The notes beneath the pieces were generated by a model, which was not told the DNA's origin, ran no database searches, and saw only the letters and a list, made by a program, of their open reading frames with translations. From Pilatotrama ljubarskyi (Eukaryota > Basidiomycota > Agaricomycetes > Polyporales > Polyporaceae), in the NCBI GenBank assembly GCA_022385805.1, contig MU277714.1:191663-255662 (forward strand): a DNA stretch of 64,000 nt, given 5' to 3'. Position 1 is the first letter of the stretch; the number at the start of each line of letters is the position of its first letter. The position numbers were made by a program, and so were the translations under genes. This document shows positions 50,370 through 61,598 of this stretch, in pieces.

Positions 50370-50399
50370 CCGGAGTCGAGTGCGGGTGGCACAGCGCGA
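50370..50399. repeat. Perfect 10-bp inverted repeat
   Basis: GTGCCACCCG, a 10-nt spacer, then CGGGTGGCAC. One arm recurs as a direct copy near 50218. It could be a regulator site in the promoter of the small gene downstream; nothing proves this. Confidence 0.5.
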
Positions 50400-50529
50400 G
50401 ATCGGCGCGCGCCGTGGGAAGATCTCCCTTGCATGTGCCGTTTCTGCGTGAAGCAGCGCGCTGCGGGACGACTCTTGCTTTGACCTGCACCTTGTGCTCC
50501 TCGTCAAAGCGTACTCTGTCAAACCCACC

Positions 50530-50536
50530 TATAAAG
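50530..50536 (+). promoter_or_regulatory. TATA box of the 77-aa gene
   Basis: TATAAAG about 100 bp before the ATG at 50632. A short out-of-frame ORF (50559-50642, 27 codons) begins in between and overlaps the start, as an upstream ORF could. Confidence 0.45.
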
Positions 50537-50631
50537 CCCTTTGTCCGCCGCCGCCGCAATGCATCGCACCAAGTTCTTAAGTGGCTCGTCTCCCCCCGCC
50601 TTTCTTCAGCTCGCTATTGCTGCACTTCGCG

Positions 50632-50865
50632 ATGTTCCGTGACTATTACCCCTACGCCTGCAGCCTTCCGCGCGAGCGGGAGCGCGAGAGCGCGGCTTTT
50701 GACGTGATGCTCGCGGCTTTTACCTACTCCGACGAACCAAAGCCCGACGGTGGCGGCTTGGATCAAGACTTCTCGGATGCCTCCGCCGCTGATGATGCTT
50801 TGCGTGCAGCAGAGAGCATCTATTACGGAGGGTACAGCTACGAGGACGAGCTGGGGCTCGCATAG
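50632..50865 (+). CDS. Small 77-residue orphan protein
   Basis: I do not recognise this protein. It starts MFRDYYPYACSLPRERERES and ends YYGGYSYEDELGLA, acidic in its second half (FSDASAADDALRAAES), with no signal peptide, membrane segment or CaaX box, so it is not a mating pheromone precursor. Support comes from a canonical TATA box about 100 bp upstream and a protein-like composition. It could instead be the first exon of a longer gene, since CATA|GTACGT at its stop would be a usable donor, but I found no convincing acceptor exon downstream. Confidence 0.45.
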   Translation: MFRDYYPYACSLPRERERESAAFDVMLAAFTYSDEPKPDGGGLDQDFSDASAADDALRAAESIYYGGYSYEDELGLA

Positions 50866-51204
50866 TACGTCACTCTCCCTAGTGCGCACCGCGTCGTTCC
50901 TCATCTAGACCACAGTCTGGACGACCATACGTCGGGATTCCCGTCCCTTGCCGTGCAGACCTCCTGCTTCCCGGACGCCTCATCACGAGGGGCAATGGCC
51001 CATGCTCTGGCCTGGAATAGGCAGGGGAAATGGGGTGAATTGTTCTCCTGCTTCTGGTCCGGAGCCAGTCTAGGAATCCGGACAATAGAACACAAAGCGC
51101 CGCATTCATCGTGTTTCTTATCGATAAGTAGGTTTACTTATCCAGATTCCGGACCCGAACCAGGCTGGTAACCAGGTTGTCGACAGGAGTCCAGTTCAGT
51201 TCAA
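50866..51204. other. Intergenic: promoter of C2H2 gene
   Basis: Contains the 12-bp palindrome CTTATCGATAAG at about 51117-51128 and two ATCCGGAC/TTCCGGAC copies. No gene is supported. Confidence 0.45.
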
Positions 51205-52170
51205 ATGCCTGGCCTGTTCAGGAGGGAAGCACGGGCCAATGCCCCTCGTGCATCCGCCGACCCCCTCTCCTGCGAAGTCTATGGCTTCACGCCCCAGGGC
51301 ATCGCCCCGTCCAAACTCCATGAAGGAGCCCTGATTGATGCAGCTCAGCTCGCTGCAGATGAGCACATACGCCCGCTTAGCGACCTCGCGGACTCGCTCT
51401 CGACTCATGCTTTCCTGTCCGCGTCGTCGCCGCCGCCGCCGACCCCGCCTTCCCTCGTGACATCCCTTCCGCCTTCCCTCCTGTCTACCCCCGCATTGAG
51501 CCACGCGCCCTCACCGTTGGTCGACGACCCGAACGAGGTGCCCGTCAAGGTCGAGGAGGACGACGATGACGACGAGGAATACCTCCCCGCGAGCTCGCGC
51601 TCCCAGCCCTCCAGCAAGAGCCGCAAGCAGCCGCGCAGCTTGCACAAGACCGCTCTCACGAAGCGCACGAGCCGGAAGACCGCGCGCTCCTCGCCCTACC
51701 CCACGCCCACTGCCTCCGGGTGGGGGACCTGCCCTGAGGCCGCTCCGAAACTCGTAACTTTCCAGCGGCGAAACCGCCAGGTCTCCCCTGCAGCCGGCGC
51801 CCCCATCCCCCGCGACCCGCGAAACCCCTGGAAGTGCCCGTACTGCACGTACGTCCAGGGTGGGAACCGCTCGCCCGACCTCGAGCGGCACATTAAGACG
51901 CACAACGCGTCTGGCGAGGACTGGGTCTGCTGCGGGGTTCCCATTGACGTCGCGGCGGAGTACGGGATCACGGCGGGAGACAGACCGGTGCGGGAGTACG
52001 CGGGGCAGCAGACGGTCGGTGGGTGCTTCAAAGGGTTCAGCCGGAAGGACGCGCTGAGGAGGCACCTGCGGAAGGCGCGGTGTGCGGGGGACGCGAACGC
52101 GATGTGGTTGGTGGGGAATCAGCAAGTCAAAGAGACGCGGAAGAAGGACAAGGGAAAGGGTAGGGCGTGA
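51205..52170 (+). CDS. C2H2 zinc-finger protein, intronless
   Basis: Putative nuclear DNA-binding protein of 321 residues in a single exon. The N-terminal half is low-complexity with an acidic run (VEEDDDDDEEYLP, about 51550-51585) and an Arg/Lys-rich NLS-like stretch (KSRKQPRSLHKTALTKRTSR). The C-terminal half holds a finger WKCPYCTYVQGGNRSPDLER followed by HIKTH, then WVCCGVP, and a second atypical finger GGCFKGFSRKDALRRHLRKA followed by RC. This two-finger arrangement is one I associate with basidiomycete multi-copy C2H2 proteins; target genes are unknown. It ends in KETRKKDKGKGRA with the TGA at 52168-52170. Confidence 0.8.
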   Translation: MPGLFRREARANAPRASADPLSCEVYGFTPQGIAPSKLHEGALIDAAQLAADEHIRPLSDLADSLSTHAFLSASSPPPPTPPSLVTSLPPSLLSTPALSHAPSPLVDDPNEVPVKVEEDDDDDEEYLPASSRSQPSSKSRKQPRSLHKTALTKRTSRKTARSSPYPTPTASGWGTCPEAAPKLVTFQRRNRQVSPAAGAPIPRDPRNPWKCPYCTYVQGGNRSPDLERHIKTHNASGEDWVCCGVPIDVAAEYGITAGDRPVREYAGQQTVGGCFKGFSRKDALRRHLRKARCAGDANAMWLVGNQQVKETRKKDKGKGRA

Positions 52171-52692
52171 AGGCGGTGGTACTAAGTAGGATACCCGGAA
52201 GACTGGACAATACCCAAGGTGTACGAGTATCTCTTTTCTTTCGTGTGCGCATCTCTGGAATGTACGTGTAGCTTAACATGTAGGTAGTCCGTTCCAATGT
52301 ACAGTACCGCGAAACATATGCAACAGTTGTCTGCCTGCATGACCTGCCCTTCTGACAGCGTCTGCGTCTACCGCAAGAACGATAGGCTTGTACGCCCGGC
52401 ACGGTACTTCGGCGCCGACGCGTCGCACTGCGCGCACGCGTTCCGTCATGGCACGTGATCGCGTTTCAATGACGTCAGACCACTCAAGGAAAGTGCGCTC
52501 CTCGAATGCTCCTCTCCGCGTAATCGCACGGCCTGCAGGGTGATGTGCACCGACGTCATCTCCCCCCCAGCCAGGACTACTTGAGGCTCGGGGGCGTCCC
52601 ACCTGCCTTCCCACCAGCTTACGACCCACCGCCAACGACACTCCCCCATCCTCGACTAGCGACTACACTACCTTACCTCTTTACTCTCAACC
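52171..52692. other. Intergenic: promoter of LEA-like gene
   Basis: Contains GCACGTGATC at 52451-52460 and a pyrimidine-rich stretch just before the next ATG. No gene is recognised. Confidence 0.5.
52452..52457. promoter_or_regulatory. CACGTG E-box upstream of the LEA-like gene
   Basis: Context GGCACGTGATC, 241 bp before the ATG at 52693. Confidence 0.4.
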
Positions 52693-53205
52693 ATGTCGAT
52701 GATCCGCACTGCTTTCGCTGCCTCTGCCCGCTCTGCTGTCGCGAGCAGCTCGCGCGGCTTCCACTCATCTCCTGTGTCGCTCAAGGTGACCGACAAGGTC
52801 GCCGAGGTCGCCGACAAGGTATGTGTTCCTGCTTGCGTCTGTGTGGGAGCAGTGTGAATGGATACTGACGTTACTCTGACTCTCAGGTGAACAAGAAAGT
52901 CGGCCAGAGCCTCGCGTCTGCGATTGAGAAGGGCGAGAAGGCGACCGAGAAGACCAAGGAGACGCTCGGTGAGTATATGCGCCTGATTGCTTCTTGGGAA
53001 CGTGTGCTCATGCGACGCATATAGGCACCGTCAAGGAGAAGGCGTCCGAGGCATCAACAGTAGCAGGTCAGAAGGCGAACCAGGTACGTTGGGTTGCCCC
53101 CGTTCTTCAGGTCGTGAGCTGACGTCGTCCTTGCAGACTGCTGCTGGTGCGCGGGAAGGTGCCCGAGACTTCAAGTCTGACGTGGAGAAGGAAGCTCGCA
53201 AGTGA
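52693..53205 (+). CDS. Mitochondrial LEA-like helical protein, 111 residues
   Basis: Four exons (52693-52818, 52887-52968, 53025-53083, 53137-53205) give a 111-residue protein. The first 30 residues (MSMIRTAFAASARSAVASSS then RGFHSSPVSL) form an Arg/Ser/Ala-rich amphipathic presequence with a typical RGFHSS cleavage context, so import into mitochondria is likely. The remainder is highly charged and Ala/Lys/Glu-rich with loose 11-residue periodicity (VTDKVAEVADKV, GEKATEKTKETLG, KEKASEASTVAGQ), as in LEA group 3/4 proteins that protect against drying or other stress. No Cys or catalytic motif is present. The function is inferred from composition only. Confidence 0.8.
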
Positions 53206-56005
53206 AGGCGTCCTCCTCGTCCTCGCGAGCCTCTTCGCTTATGATACGGACTCACATCTGTTAGTGTAGTAGCACCTCATGCAATGTACTATAGGCATAC
53301 ACTCAGACCTTCACGCCGGCGGTGCTCGTGAGATGTTGTGCGGCTCGCTGTCTGTCGTCTCACCACCTGCTCTCACGCAACGACTCTCAGTTCAACCACT
53401 GGCTATTCGCACGGCTCATGAAGCGTTCCAACATTTGGCACAAGTACGCCTCACGCTCGTATGAATCCCGCCGCCGTGCTGTCCTACATGGCAGCGACGG
53501 AGGGGGCTGTATGACACCCCTCACAGGCCTCTCTGACATTGACATGTGGATCTTGCTGAGAAGGACGCTCGTCCAGGCGAGTTCTCTCAGTTCTCTCCGT
53601 GTGCCTTTGCTCATTGAAATATAGAACGCGCACGACGCATTCCGCTGCGTATCGACAGGTGCTTGTCGATATGCAACGCTCCTTCACGCTCAGCACACGG
53701 AATAATAGACATCGCCGAGGACGTCGTTCCTCTTCGGGCCTGTAATTCCAAACCGAATGTCCGCCCTGCACTTCTCGTTGAGCCCCCGCCCGTCCGCCCC
53801 CTCCCCAGGCAGTCATCCTGCTGTTGACATGCATAGCGGCCAGCCATACCGGCGCTCTGCCGCACTGCATTCGTCCAACGGCATCCAGAGCGCGCCCTCT
53901 GCGTAGTGGTCGGGTCACACTGGTTTTACTGGAGTTGTTCGAACGAGAGCCTGAGCGGCGGTACCCGTCATGATGTACGTAGGGCGTTCACATCGAGACC
54001 TATCGAATCGTACGCGTTCCCCACCTTCCGATGCGCCATAACAACCCCCTGATTTCGTTGCTCTAGACGGTCAAGTGATCATTTCAATGCAGGAATCCGA
54101 CATTCCAACAGATTGGGGGCCATATGTATGAAAGCTTCAGCCCTTGTGCGGTCGAGAGGCTATTGCGTCATCGACCTTGCTGCTGCACAGTGATGGACAA
54201 CTCGGCAGCTCGGATTCAGTCATTATCTACAAACCTAAGCTATAGCTTTCTGCATGAACTTTGAAAGTACTCGCTCATCGAACGGACTGAGCCGCGCTGC
54301 CGTAGGAATCGACCTCATCCGAGTCGTCGCGAGCCGACGCGAGGTCGCGATCACGTGCACGTAAGCGAACGCGTAGACCGGGTGCTCTGTTTCCCTTCAC
54401 GTTTCACCGTCGTTGCTTGGCTCTTCACATCCACGACGAAAGGACAGAGCGACGGATAAGGCTTCCTGCTCTTGACCCTCACCATTACCTGCCGCCTAGA
54501 CCGTGTGCACTGCACTGGACGATCTCCTGAATACTCAACATCTTGCCAAGTGGACAGAAGCGATACACCTGCTATTCTGTGCGTTTTCAGCTCTGGAACA
54601 TATGACACTCACAGTTATTTCGAGAACGGGAGCTACTCTCACAGGGTATCTCCAGCACTGCGGTGAGCTGATGAAGTAGGTGAGTTTGCTCCTCACCAAC
54701 GTCGTATACGCACCCGGTTTCATACACGCTCACGACAACCATCACGCACAGAGAAGTGCCAGGTCTGCATGTTCTAGAGTCTAGACAATTCAGAGCCATG
54801 CTCGACGTTCTGCTTGACATACCAGCACTTGCGCCGAGGCCTATTTGCGGGCCAGGGACACCCACCACACGGACGTCAGCGGGTGAGTGACGCAGGTCGA
54901 CTGCTATCCGGCAAAGGACTGATCATCGCGCCGCGATACGGTCTCTTCCCACCCGAGAACAGAATGTGGGTTTGCCTTCATGACGGTCTCTCGTATAATC
55001 TTCGCGCGACGCTCACGGCATTCCAGTAGACGGTGGTCCCAAGGGCCCCTAACTGACATAGTGGGCTGGCCTTCGACGAGCTGGGTAGTTGCACTGACTG
55101 TATACGCCTCCGCGCCAACTAAGACAGCACCCGGGCGTACACAGAGGGGACCGTCGCCCATGGCGAATTCACCGAACGTCTACTTACCGGCGGCGCAAAG
55201 TCCACGGGTGTACAGCCCATATGCTCCCAATCGCGAAACGACGGCGGACTCGTCATGGGCGTATTTGACGTGGTGAGTACCGCACCTGATACTGTGCGCG
55301 GCGGCGCTGCACGCTCACGCACGCTCAACCGCCGCCTCCGATCATGCTTGAAAGCTCGACCTCTTGCCGCAGCCGCTGGCCAAGTCTGTGCCCGAACAGC
55401 GTGTCAAGTTGACAGATGATTGGACACTACTGATATCTGCGGCGGATGCTTGCATTGCATTCACACATGAATGCCGCGGAGGCGAAGCAAAGTTAAGCTC
55501 AATCGCGGTGCCCCACTCCGCACGAACCTACGCACCCGCAGCGCCCGCGCCGTAGCCGAGAGACGTTTCTCGACCCGCCGAGCTGGACCCCTCATCGAAT
55601 GCGCGGTAATGAACTCGCCGGGGACCGTCGTCGCTGCACAGGCTGAGGCCATCCCACCAATCATGGATTCCGGTGGCGGCCAGGCACTGGGGCGGGGAGA
55701 CCTGCCAGAAGCGGTAAACTCGATTCGCCAACGCCGGGCGCCTGTCCTGAGACGACAGACAGGCTTCCTGATGCAACCGAGGGCCTCTGGAGAACGCCGG
55801 ACAGAAGACATACCATCCGCTCTCCCGCGCTCGACGCCATGTCAAGGCCCTCCTCGCCTCTCCTGCTCTCTCCTCTCGTCCCTCCCCCGCCCCGCCAGGC
55901 ACCGCCTTGCGCTGCCCCCCCTCCTCTCTTTTCGAACATACTTAATCCAGCGCAGGCTACGGCGGGCGGCCGCCCACTGCTCCCGCCTGCTAATCCTTCT
56001 TGGCA
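53206..56005. other. Intergenic, 2.8 kb, no gene supported
   Basis: The longest gene-free stretch. Only short open frames occur (up to about 145 codons before 55.4 kb, plus a 250-codon frame that overlaps the next gene's start), with no motif, no consistent splice chain and no detectable terminal repeats. CACGTG occurs at about 54354. Decayed transposon sequence is possible but I cannot show it. Confidence 0.4.
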
Positions 56006-58029
56006 ATGCGACTGCCCTTGGACGCACTCTCATTGCTCCTCGCGCTACTTGCTGCCCATGCCGCCTCTCCCTCCGCGCCCAGCTATGCTTCCGCGGCCCT
56101 GGTGAATATCACGATAGACGACACGCTCGGGGACGAGTCGAATGGGAACCCGATCGTCTATATCCCCGCGACCATGTGGAGTGTCGGGCAGAACTGCTCC
56201 GCATGCACCGCACGCCCTGATTCCAAGCTGGCCGGGGACGGGACTTGGCATGATTCAACCTATTATGGAGTGGACACGACAATTCCCGCCAGCCAACCAG
56301 CCAGTGCGGCCGTGACCTTCGAAGGTGTGTCTGTCATGCGGTGGTTACCCCGTCAGACCACTCACGATTCCCGTGAAGGAGTGGCCGTGTACGTCTTCTG
56401 TATCACTACTGGTTCCACCGCGTCCCCGGATGGGAACTCGGACATGAGCTTTTTCATCGACGGCGAGCTCGTTGGCAAGTTCCTGCAGCCCCCCAACGGC
56501 GACACCGCGTACGATTATAACGTCCCCGTCTACGTGAACCGGTCACTCTCCGCCGGTCAGCACTCCATAGCGATCGTCAACGGCGAGGTGCACGGCAACA
56601 AGTCCCTCCTACTCCTGGATTACATCGTGTACACGTGTGTCATAGCATTGATTCTCATGTGTATGACCTGACCACTTTTGACTTTTGCAGGCATGAGGTG
56701 AACTCGACATCAGACTCGTCCTCACCAGCAACGTCATCATCCGCACAGTCGTCCAGTAGTACGCCCGCCACGATTACATCCACAGAGTTGCCGGTCACAG
56801 CCAGCACGGGCTCCACGAACTCCAGCCAGAAGCGTACCATCATCATCGCGGTTGCTTCGGTCGGCGGCATACTAGGGCTTGCCGCAGTCATCGTCGTTGT
56901 CTCCTACTGCTGCATCCGGAAGCGCTACCGCAGGTATGACACGCCCTCAGAAGGAGGTGTGATCCCCCGGAGTCCGTCCCACATCGAGGTGGATCCGGCG
57001 ACCAGCGGGTGGGCCGAAGGAACATGGGCGACCGGTGACGAAGAGCCCCCGCACTCGTCGCTTGCCCCTTCGCACGGTGCGCGCAGACCCATCGCGCTCC
57101 CTGTCAACCAACGCAAGATGTCCGGAAAGCGCAAACGCGGTGGGTCAGATTCTCAGACGGCCATGTCCCCTAGCGCGCCCACGATGCTGCCGAGGACGAA
57201 GAATCCGATCCTCTCGCCTGCTCTCATACATAACATCCCTACCTTCCGCCTCTCGCCGTCAAAGGCGGCGCAGTCTCGCAATGACCCTCCGGGCAGCCCG
57301 GCGTCATCGTCGTGGGGTACTCCAGCGAACATGGCTCCGCCGGACTCGGCGACGTACCTCATCTCCCCGACGACGTCGTCGACATCGAACGTGAACCTCA
57401 GCCGTGTGTTTCAAGACCTGAGCGACTCGACGACAACACTGTCGAGTCACCAGGCGCATCCTTTTGCGAAAGCGCAAGCAGTGGAGTCTACCCCTCTGCG
57501 GCGCGCACGGTCGGGTACTGGGCAGTCCGCACCAGGCGTACCGTCCTCGTCAAATCCTCCACCGTCTGCCATGCCCTCTGCCTCTCGTGCGCGCGGCTAC
57601 TCCGCCACCAGAGCCCCATCCGCCGCTGATCCCATGTCAAGTGGGACGACGTCCCCCACCACACCTCCTAGCGCTCAGTATACGATGAACACCCTAGACA
57701 CTGGAGAGTCCTTCCTGCCTTCGCCTTCCCCCGCCGACCCTTCCCCTCTTTCCTCATTCGGTCCCCGCATGCCACAGCAGCAGCAGCAGCTCCAGGTGTC
57801 CCCTTCGCAACGGAGGAGACGCGTCGATCCCGTGGATCCCAGTTTGCAGCCTTCGCGATCGGAGCGCAGCGGTGCGACAGAGGATAACACGCAGCGGCAT
57901 GGGCAGATTTCCTCCGAGTCTCGCGCGCGACCACCACCTATGACGCGAGAGCGACGACGACATGGGATCGTCGACGTTCCGGTGGACGCGGCGGCGGGTC
58001 GACCCTCCTCGTATCGCGAGGGCAGCTGA
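56006..58029 (+). CDS. Single-pass membrane protein with Ser/Thr stalk and long cytoplasmic tail
   Basis: The ATG at 56006 gives a signal peptide (MRLPLDALSLLLALLAAHAA). An ectodomain of about 200 residues follows, with ITIDDTLGD, GQNCSACTARPDSKL, and, across an intron at 56324-56381 whose removal restores FEGVAVYVFCIT, a beta-rich FFIDGELVG/NRSLSAGQHSIAIVN region resembling a carbohydrate-binding or jelly-roll fold. A Ser/Thr stalk comes next, then one membrane helix (TIIIAVASVGGILGLAAVIV, about 56837-56896), a CC(IR)KR stop-transfer and a 360-residue disordered tail rich in Ser/Pro, with a Gln run at 57774-57790. The architecture recalls fungal wall-stress sensors, but the ectodomain is not WSC. 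It is a common agaricomycete type whose function is unknown. Confidence 0.8.
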
Positions 58030-58902
58030 GCGTCTTCGCAGCCTGTGGTCCCGGGCGTCCCGTACGCCCATCCTGCGCCCCGTGCGCATGCATCAGATTT
58101 CCTATTCGTCCTGCACTTCTCTTCGACGAATCGACCCGACTCGCGATCATGAGCTGGGCGCGGGTCCGCCAGCGTTCGGTATCCACCCCACCACTTACTA
58201 CGGTACCGCACCCTTCCTCGTTCACTTATTCACTTATTCACGTACGTACGCACGGTTTCCTCTTACGACGATATCGATATGCTGGAGGCGGCTCGAGGCG
58301 CGTGCCTCAGCGCTCCCCTTTGTTTGTAGTCTGTATTTTATAGCTATAGCGGATGTTGTAGTATCCCGGACGCTCCTTATTGCATCGCTTTCGTTTCGTT
58401 CCTGTCATTGTCAATGTGCTGGATCGCGTATCGTGAGGTCAGGCTTGCGATGAACCGAAGCTAAGGTTAAGTGCACTTCAACCGGCTGGCCATCAGCCCT
58501 TTTGAACCTTGCATTCTCTCAGCACGACGTAGTCCCAGGGTTATCCGGCACGAGCTTCGTGTCTAGTCTAGTACCGTCTCCGAATCCAGGCGTACTCGAG
58601 GATTGCTCGCTGATCAGGAGCGTTTTGCGACAGGCGCTTACTATGCTACTTAGGGCCTTGGACCTTGGGCCTTAGCGCCCACGTTTCCGGGGAGTGCGTG
58701 GGAAGTTCGCTCTGTATCGTCGCCACGCTTCGGCGACCCACTAGTGCACGACACGAACACGTCTGTTCAAATAATCCTTATATCGCGAACCCAGGAGAGC
58801 TTATAAGCTACACCATCAGTGGTGCGGAGCCCGCCGCATATCTCTGGATGCCCACTTCTAAACATTTTGCAGGCTGCAGCTCCGCCAAGGAAACTCAGCG
58901 CC
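58030..58902. other. Intergenic, 873 bp
   Basis: 3' flank of the membrane protein gene (pyrimidine-rich) and promoter of the APH-fold gene. A small tandem of ttcactta units occurs near 58221. Nothing else is seen. Confidence 0.45.
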
Positions 58903-59847
58903 ATGGCTATCGCGGACCTTCTAACCGTTCGGGCTGCCTCATTACTCTGGTATGATGCATTCCATGCATGATCTTGGCTAGAAGCAGCTACCTAACCTTC
59001 CTCTCCCGGAACTAGTCGCAAATCCATCTCTCGCTTACTGTGGGGTACATGGCTTACTGTCCCTGGTCGGCTGCGGATGCTGGTCTATACTTGCCTGGCG
59101 TTCGTGGGGAGGAAGTTTTACGGTCCCCCGGAAGGGCATACTCAACGCATCCCTTTCAACATGTACATGAAGTACGGAGCTCGTGTCAGGAAGGACGAGG
59201 CAGTGGCCATGGAAATGGTCCTCCGCCACACCAGAATCCCCATTCCTAGAGTGCTAGATACGCTCCAGGGCAGCCGGGGGACTTGTATCATCATGACCCG
59301 TCTTCCAGGAGTCTCCTTCGGCCGGGAGCAGACGCTTTACGACCTGTCTCCGGAACAGCTGCAGGACTTCGAAGACACTCTGCGAGACTGGTTCACTCAA
59401 CTTCGGAACATCCTGGTCCCACCTTCCGCTACGATCTCCTCAATCGCCGGAAATGCTTGTCGTTGCTATCGTGTAAGCCACGATCACGATTTCGGTCCCT
59501 TTCAGACCGAGGAGCAACTTCAGGAACACCTCCTACGCTCAGTCCCGAAACGTCACCATGCCACTCTGCGCGCCAAGCTCGGTACGCTCCGCATGCGTCC
59601 CCATCGTCTACTTTTCAGCCACGGAGATTTGCACCCCAATAATTTCCTCTTGCAGGAAGGTCGGCTCACGGGGTGGATCGACTGGGAATGCGCCGGTTGG
59701 TTTCCGGAGTACTGGGACTACACGAATGCGCTCTATCTCAGAACAGGATACCGCCTGTGGTGTGAAGTATTCACGAGGATATTCCCCCAATACGGGCCAG
59801 AGTTGGCGGTAGAAGATGCCTTTTGGATGGTAGCAAACCCCTGGTGA
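58903..59847 (+). CDS. APH-fold (aminoglycoside phosphotransferase-like) small-molecule kinase
   Basis: Protein-kinase-like small-molecule phosphotransferase. The first exon MAIADLLTVRAASLLW joins by an intron (about 58952-59018, ending AACTAG) to CRKSISRLLWGTWLTV. The catalytic loop HGDLHPNN in FSHGDLHPNNFLL (about 59618-59657) and the metal-binding IDWE in GWIDWECAGW (about 59672-59700) are intact. An earlier nucleotide-binding-lobe stretch reads VAMEMVLRHTRIPIPRVLD. The family is greatly expanded in Agaricomycetes and the natural substrates are unknown; antibiotic resistance should not be inferred. The C-terminus (MVANPW) may be slightly short, but the core is complete. Confidence 0.85.
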
Positions 59848-61319
59848 TACCCAATGCAACGCTGTATGTCTCCTAAATACAGAGTGACCTACGTATTGAC
59901 GTACATGCTCGTACAAGGTATCAGCGACCACCTGCGGCATTATGCCTCTCCTTCAGGGCATGGGCCCTCGTCCTCCCTGATGCCGTTATTCACGCACCTG
60001 CCGTACCACAATGCTCGTCTTGGTGTATTGATTCTGCTCCGATGTACCTTCCCGTATGCATCCGCAGATGATCGTGCAAGCGCATTGCAGTGCTTCTGTA
60101 TCGACTCTGGTCCAGGATTGTGTCTTGGATGTTCCAGGTTGGTGAGCCGCATCAAGGTTAGGCTGTTGGAGCAAAGAGAAACGACACACATACGGTACAA
60201 CTCGTTACAATAAGTGCACTGGGGAATCAGTCCACTTCGAAACTTGGATGCGTGTGCGGTCCATATACGGGGGCTTTTCGAGATCGTGGGTGTCGCGGGG
60301 GTCTGGGAGAACCGCGATGCCTGACCATATGACAATACCGTGTCTTCTTGGGCGGCATACGAAGATGGAACTCGTGTACAAAGCAGGACCTCGACGATGC
60401 TGATTCAGGCCAGAATATGAAATTCTGTTTGTACTGGCCTGGCATGCTGATTGGCGCAACAGGAACATGGAAGAGATCATGTGAAGAGCATTTTGACCGG
60501 CATGCGCATTTGATCATCGTGATGTACCCACGGAGCAGCAAGGGAATCTCTGCCAATTGAGAAAGATTCTTAGCGAATTTTGACCCGCCCAAGAGCTTTA
60601 TGCGCCGCGGCGGCTGATAGTGTGCAGCTGCCAAAGTCGATGCTCGGGCTCCCAAGCACTAGTACTTGTCTACTCGGAATAGTTTGGACCAACCCGAGCT
60701 GGATTCTATTCTTCCAGCATGCTTGGGTGCTACCCGTTATTGTGATACAAGTCCACTACGCTTCCACGCCAAGCGGCTGACAGACTGCACAGGGCGCGTG
60801 CATGAGAGTGCACATGTCCACGGAACCCAGGCAAGCGTCCTAGCACTACTGCTCAAGTGACAGTCTGGCGGCATTACCACCTTGTCGGTGTCATCTGAGT
60901 CCCAACTTTTGCTCGAGAAGCTGACGTGGAGCATGCGCGTAGAGACATTCTTCATGATAGAAGCATCTGCAGCACAAACGATCCGTGCTATCGCAAAGTT
61001 GGGATTTGGGAGGACCCTGGAAACTCTGTCACTGGCTGATACATTTTGTGATGAAATCCTCCGCTCTCGCCTCCTGCGCTGATATATATGAGACGGTGAG
61101 CATTGCGGCTCGAACCCAGTATCGCCACCAGCATCGTCCAGCAGCCAAGATCTCGTTCGTCTCCATCATCTATGCAGGCGTTTCCGGCTCTGCTAACACA
61201 CACTACTGCTCAACGACCCAGATAGAAGTCGACACAACTCGTCAAGGCAGTCTCAAGGTGTGTGTGCACTCCATATCGCCCTCTCGCTGTTGCCGCACAT
61301 GATCATACACCAGTACAGT
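59848..61319. other. Intergenic, about 1.5 kb, no gene supported
   Basis: Scattered frames only, including a 142-codon minus-strand frame at 60227-60655 and plus-strand frames at 60882-61302, none with a recognisable motif. It probably includes decayed sequence. Confidence 0.4.
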
Positions 61320-61598
61320 ATGCCGGGTCCGAAATTGCCTGCCTCTCGCATATATGCGTGTCTCTTCACCCATCGTGATGGCACGTTCCATTGGATCTTA
61401 GCCGTCCCGCACAGTGACGGCGAGACCGTGGACAAGTTCCATGCCACCGAAGACGAGGAAGGTTGGCGCTACGAGCATGCCAATCATACAATTGTGAACT
61501 CTGTTAGTGTCTGCGCGGTGGTTCAGATCGGTGAGCTTGCGAATTACCTTCGTCAACAATCACTGGGTGGAAGGACCTCGGAGTCGCAGCGGGAATAG
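61320..61598 (+). CDS. Short hypothetical protein or gene fragment (DUF6914-like?)
   Basis: The ATG at 61320 opens MPGPKLPASRIYACLFTHRD followed by GTFHWILAVPHSDGETVDKF and HATEDEEGWRYEHANHT, then VSVCAVVQIG. This resembles the N-terminal half of short agaricomycete proteins in which an R-Y-x-C-L-F strand precedes an HW-aliphatic strand (I associate it with DUF6914, from memory and not checked). At VVQIG a GTGAGC donor occurs, but no matching downstream exon of the family was found, so the gene may be truncated. As an unspliced frame it would be 92 residues. Confidence 0.4.
   Translation: MPGPKLPASRIYACLFTHRDGTFHWILAVPHSDGETVDKFHATEDEEGWRYEHANHTIVNSVSVCAVVQIGELANYLRQQSLGGRTSESQRE

Larger units (their letters stand above)
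49680..50631. other. Intergenic, about 950 bp
   Basis: 3' flank of ERG5 and promoter of the small gene that follows. A perfect 10-bp inverted repeat GTGCCACCCG/CGGGTGGCAC with a 10-nt loop lies at 50370-50399, and a second copy of TGTGCCACCCG lies near 50218. A TATAAAG is at 50530-50536. Confidence 0.5.

Noticed and set aside
55471..56220. 250-codon plus-strand frame before the membrane protein
   Set aside because: Overlaps the real start at 56006 in another frame; Arg/Pro/Ser-rich and without motifs.
58903..59847. APH-fold gene as an antibiotic resistance determinant
   Set aside because: Fungal APH-fold families are large and mostly of unknown substrate; nothing here points to aminoglycosides.
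61095..61130. GGGTTCGAGCC on the minus strand as a tRNA B-box
   Set aside because: T-stem pairing fails at two positions and no cloverleaf can be built.
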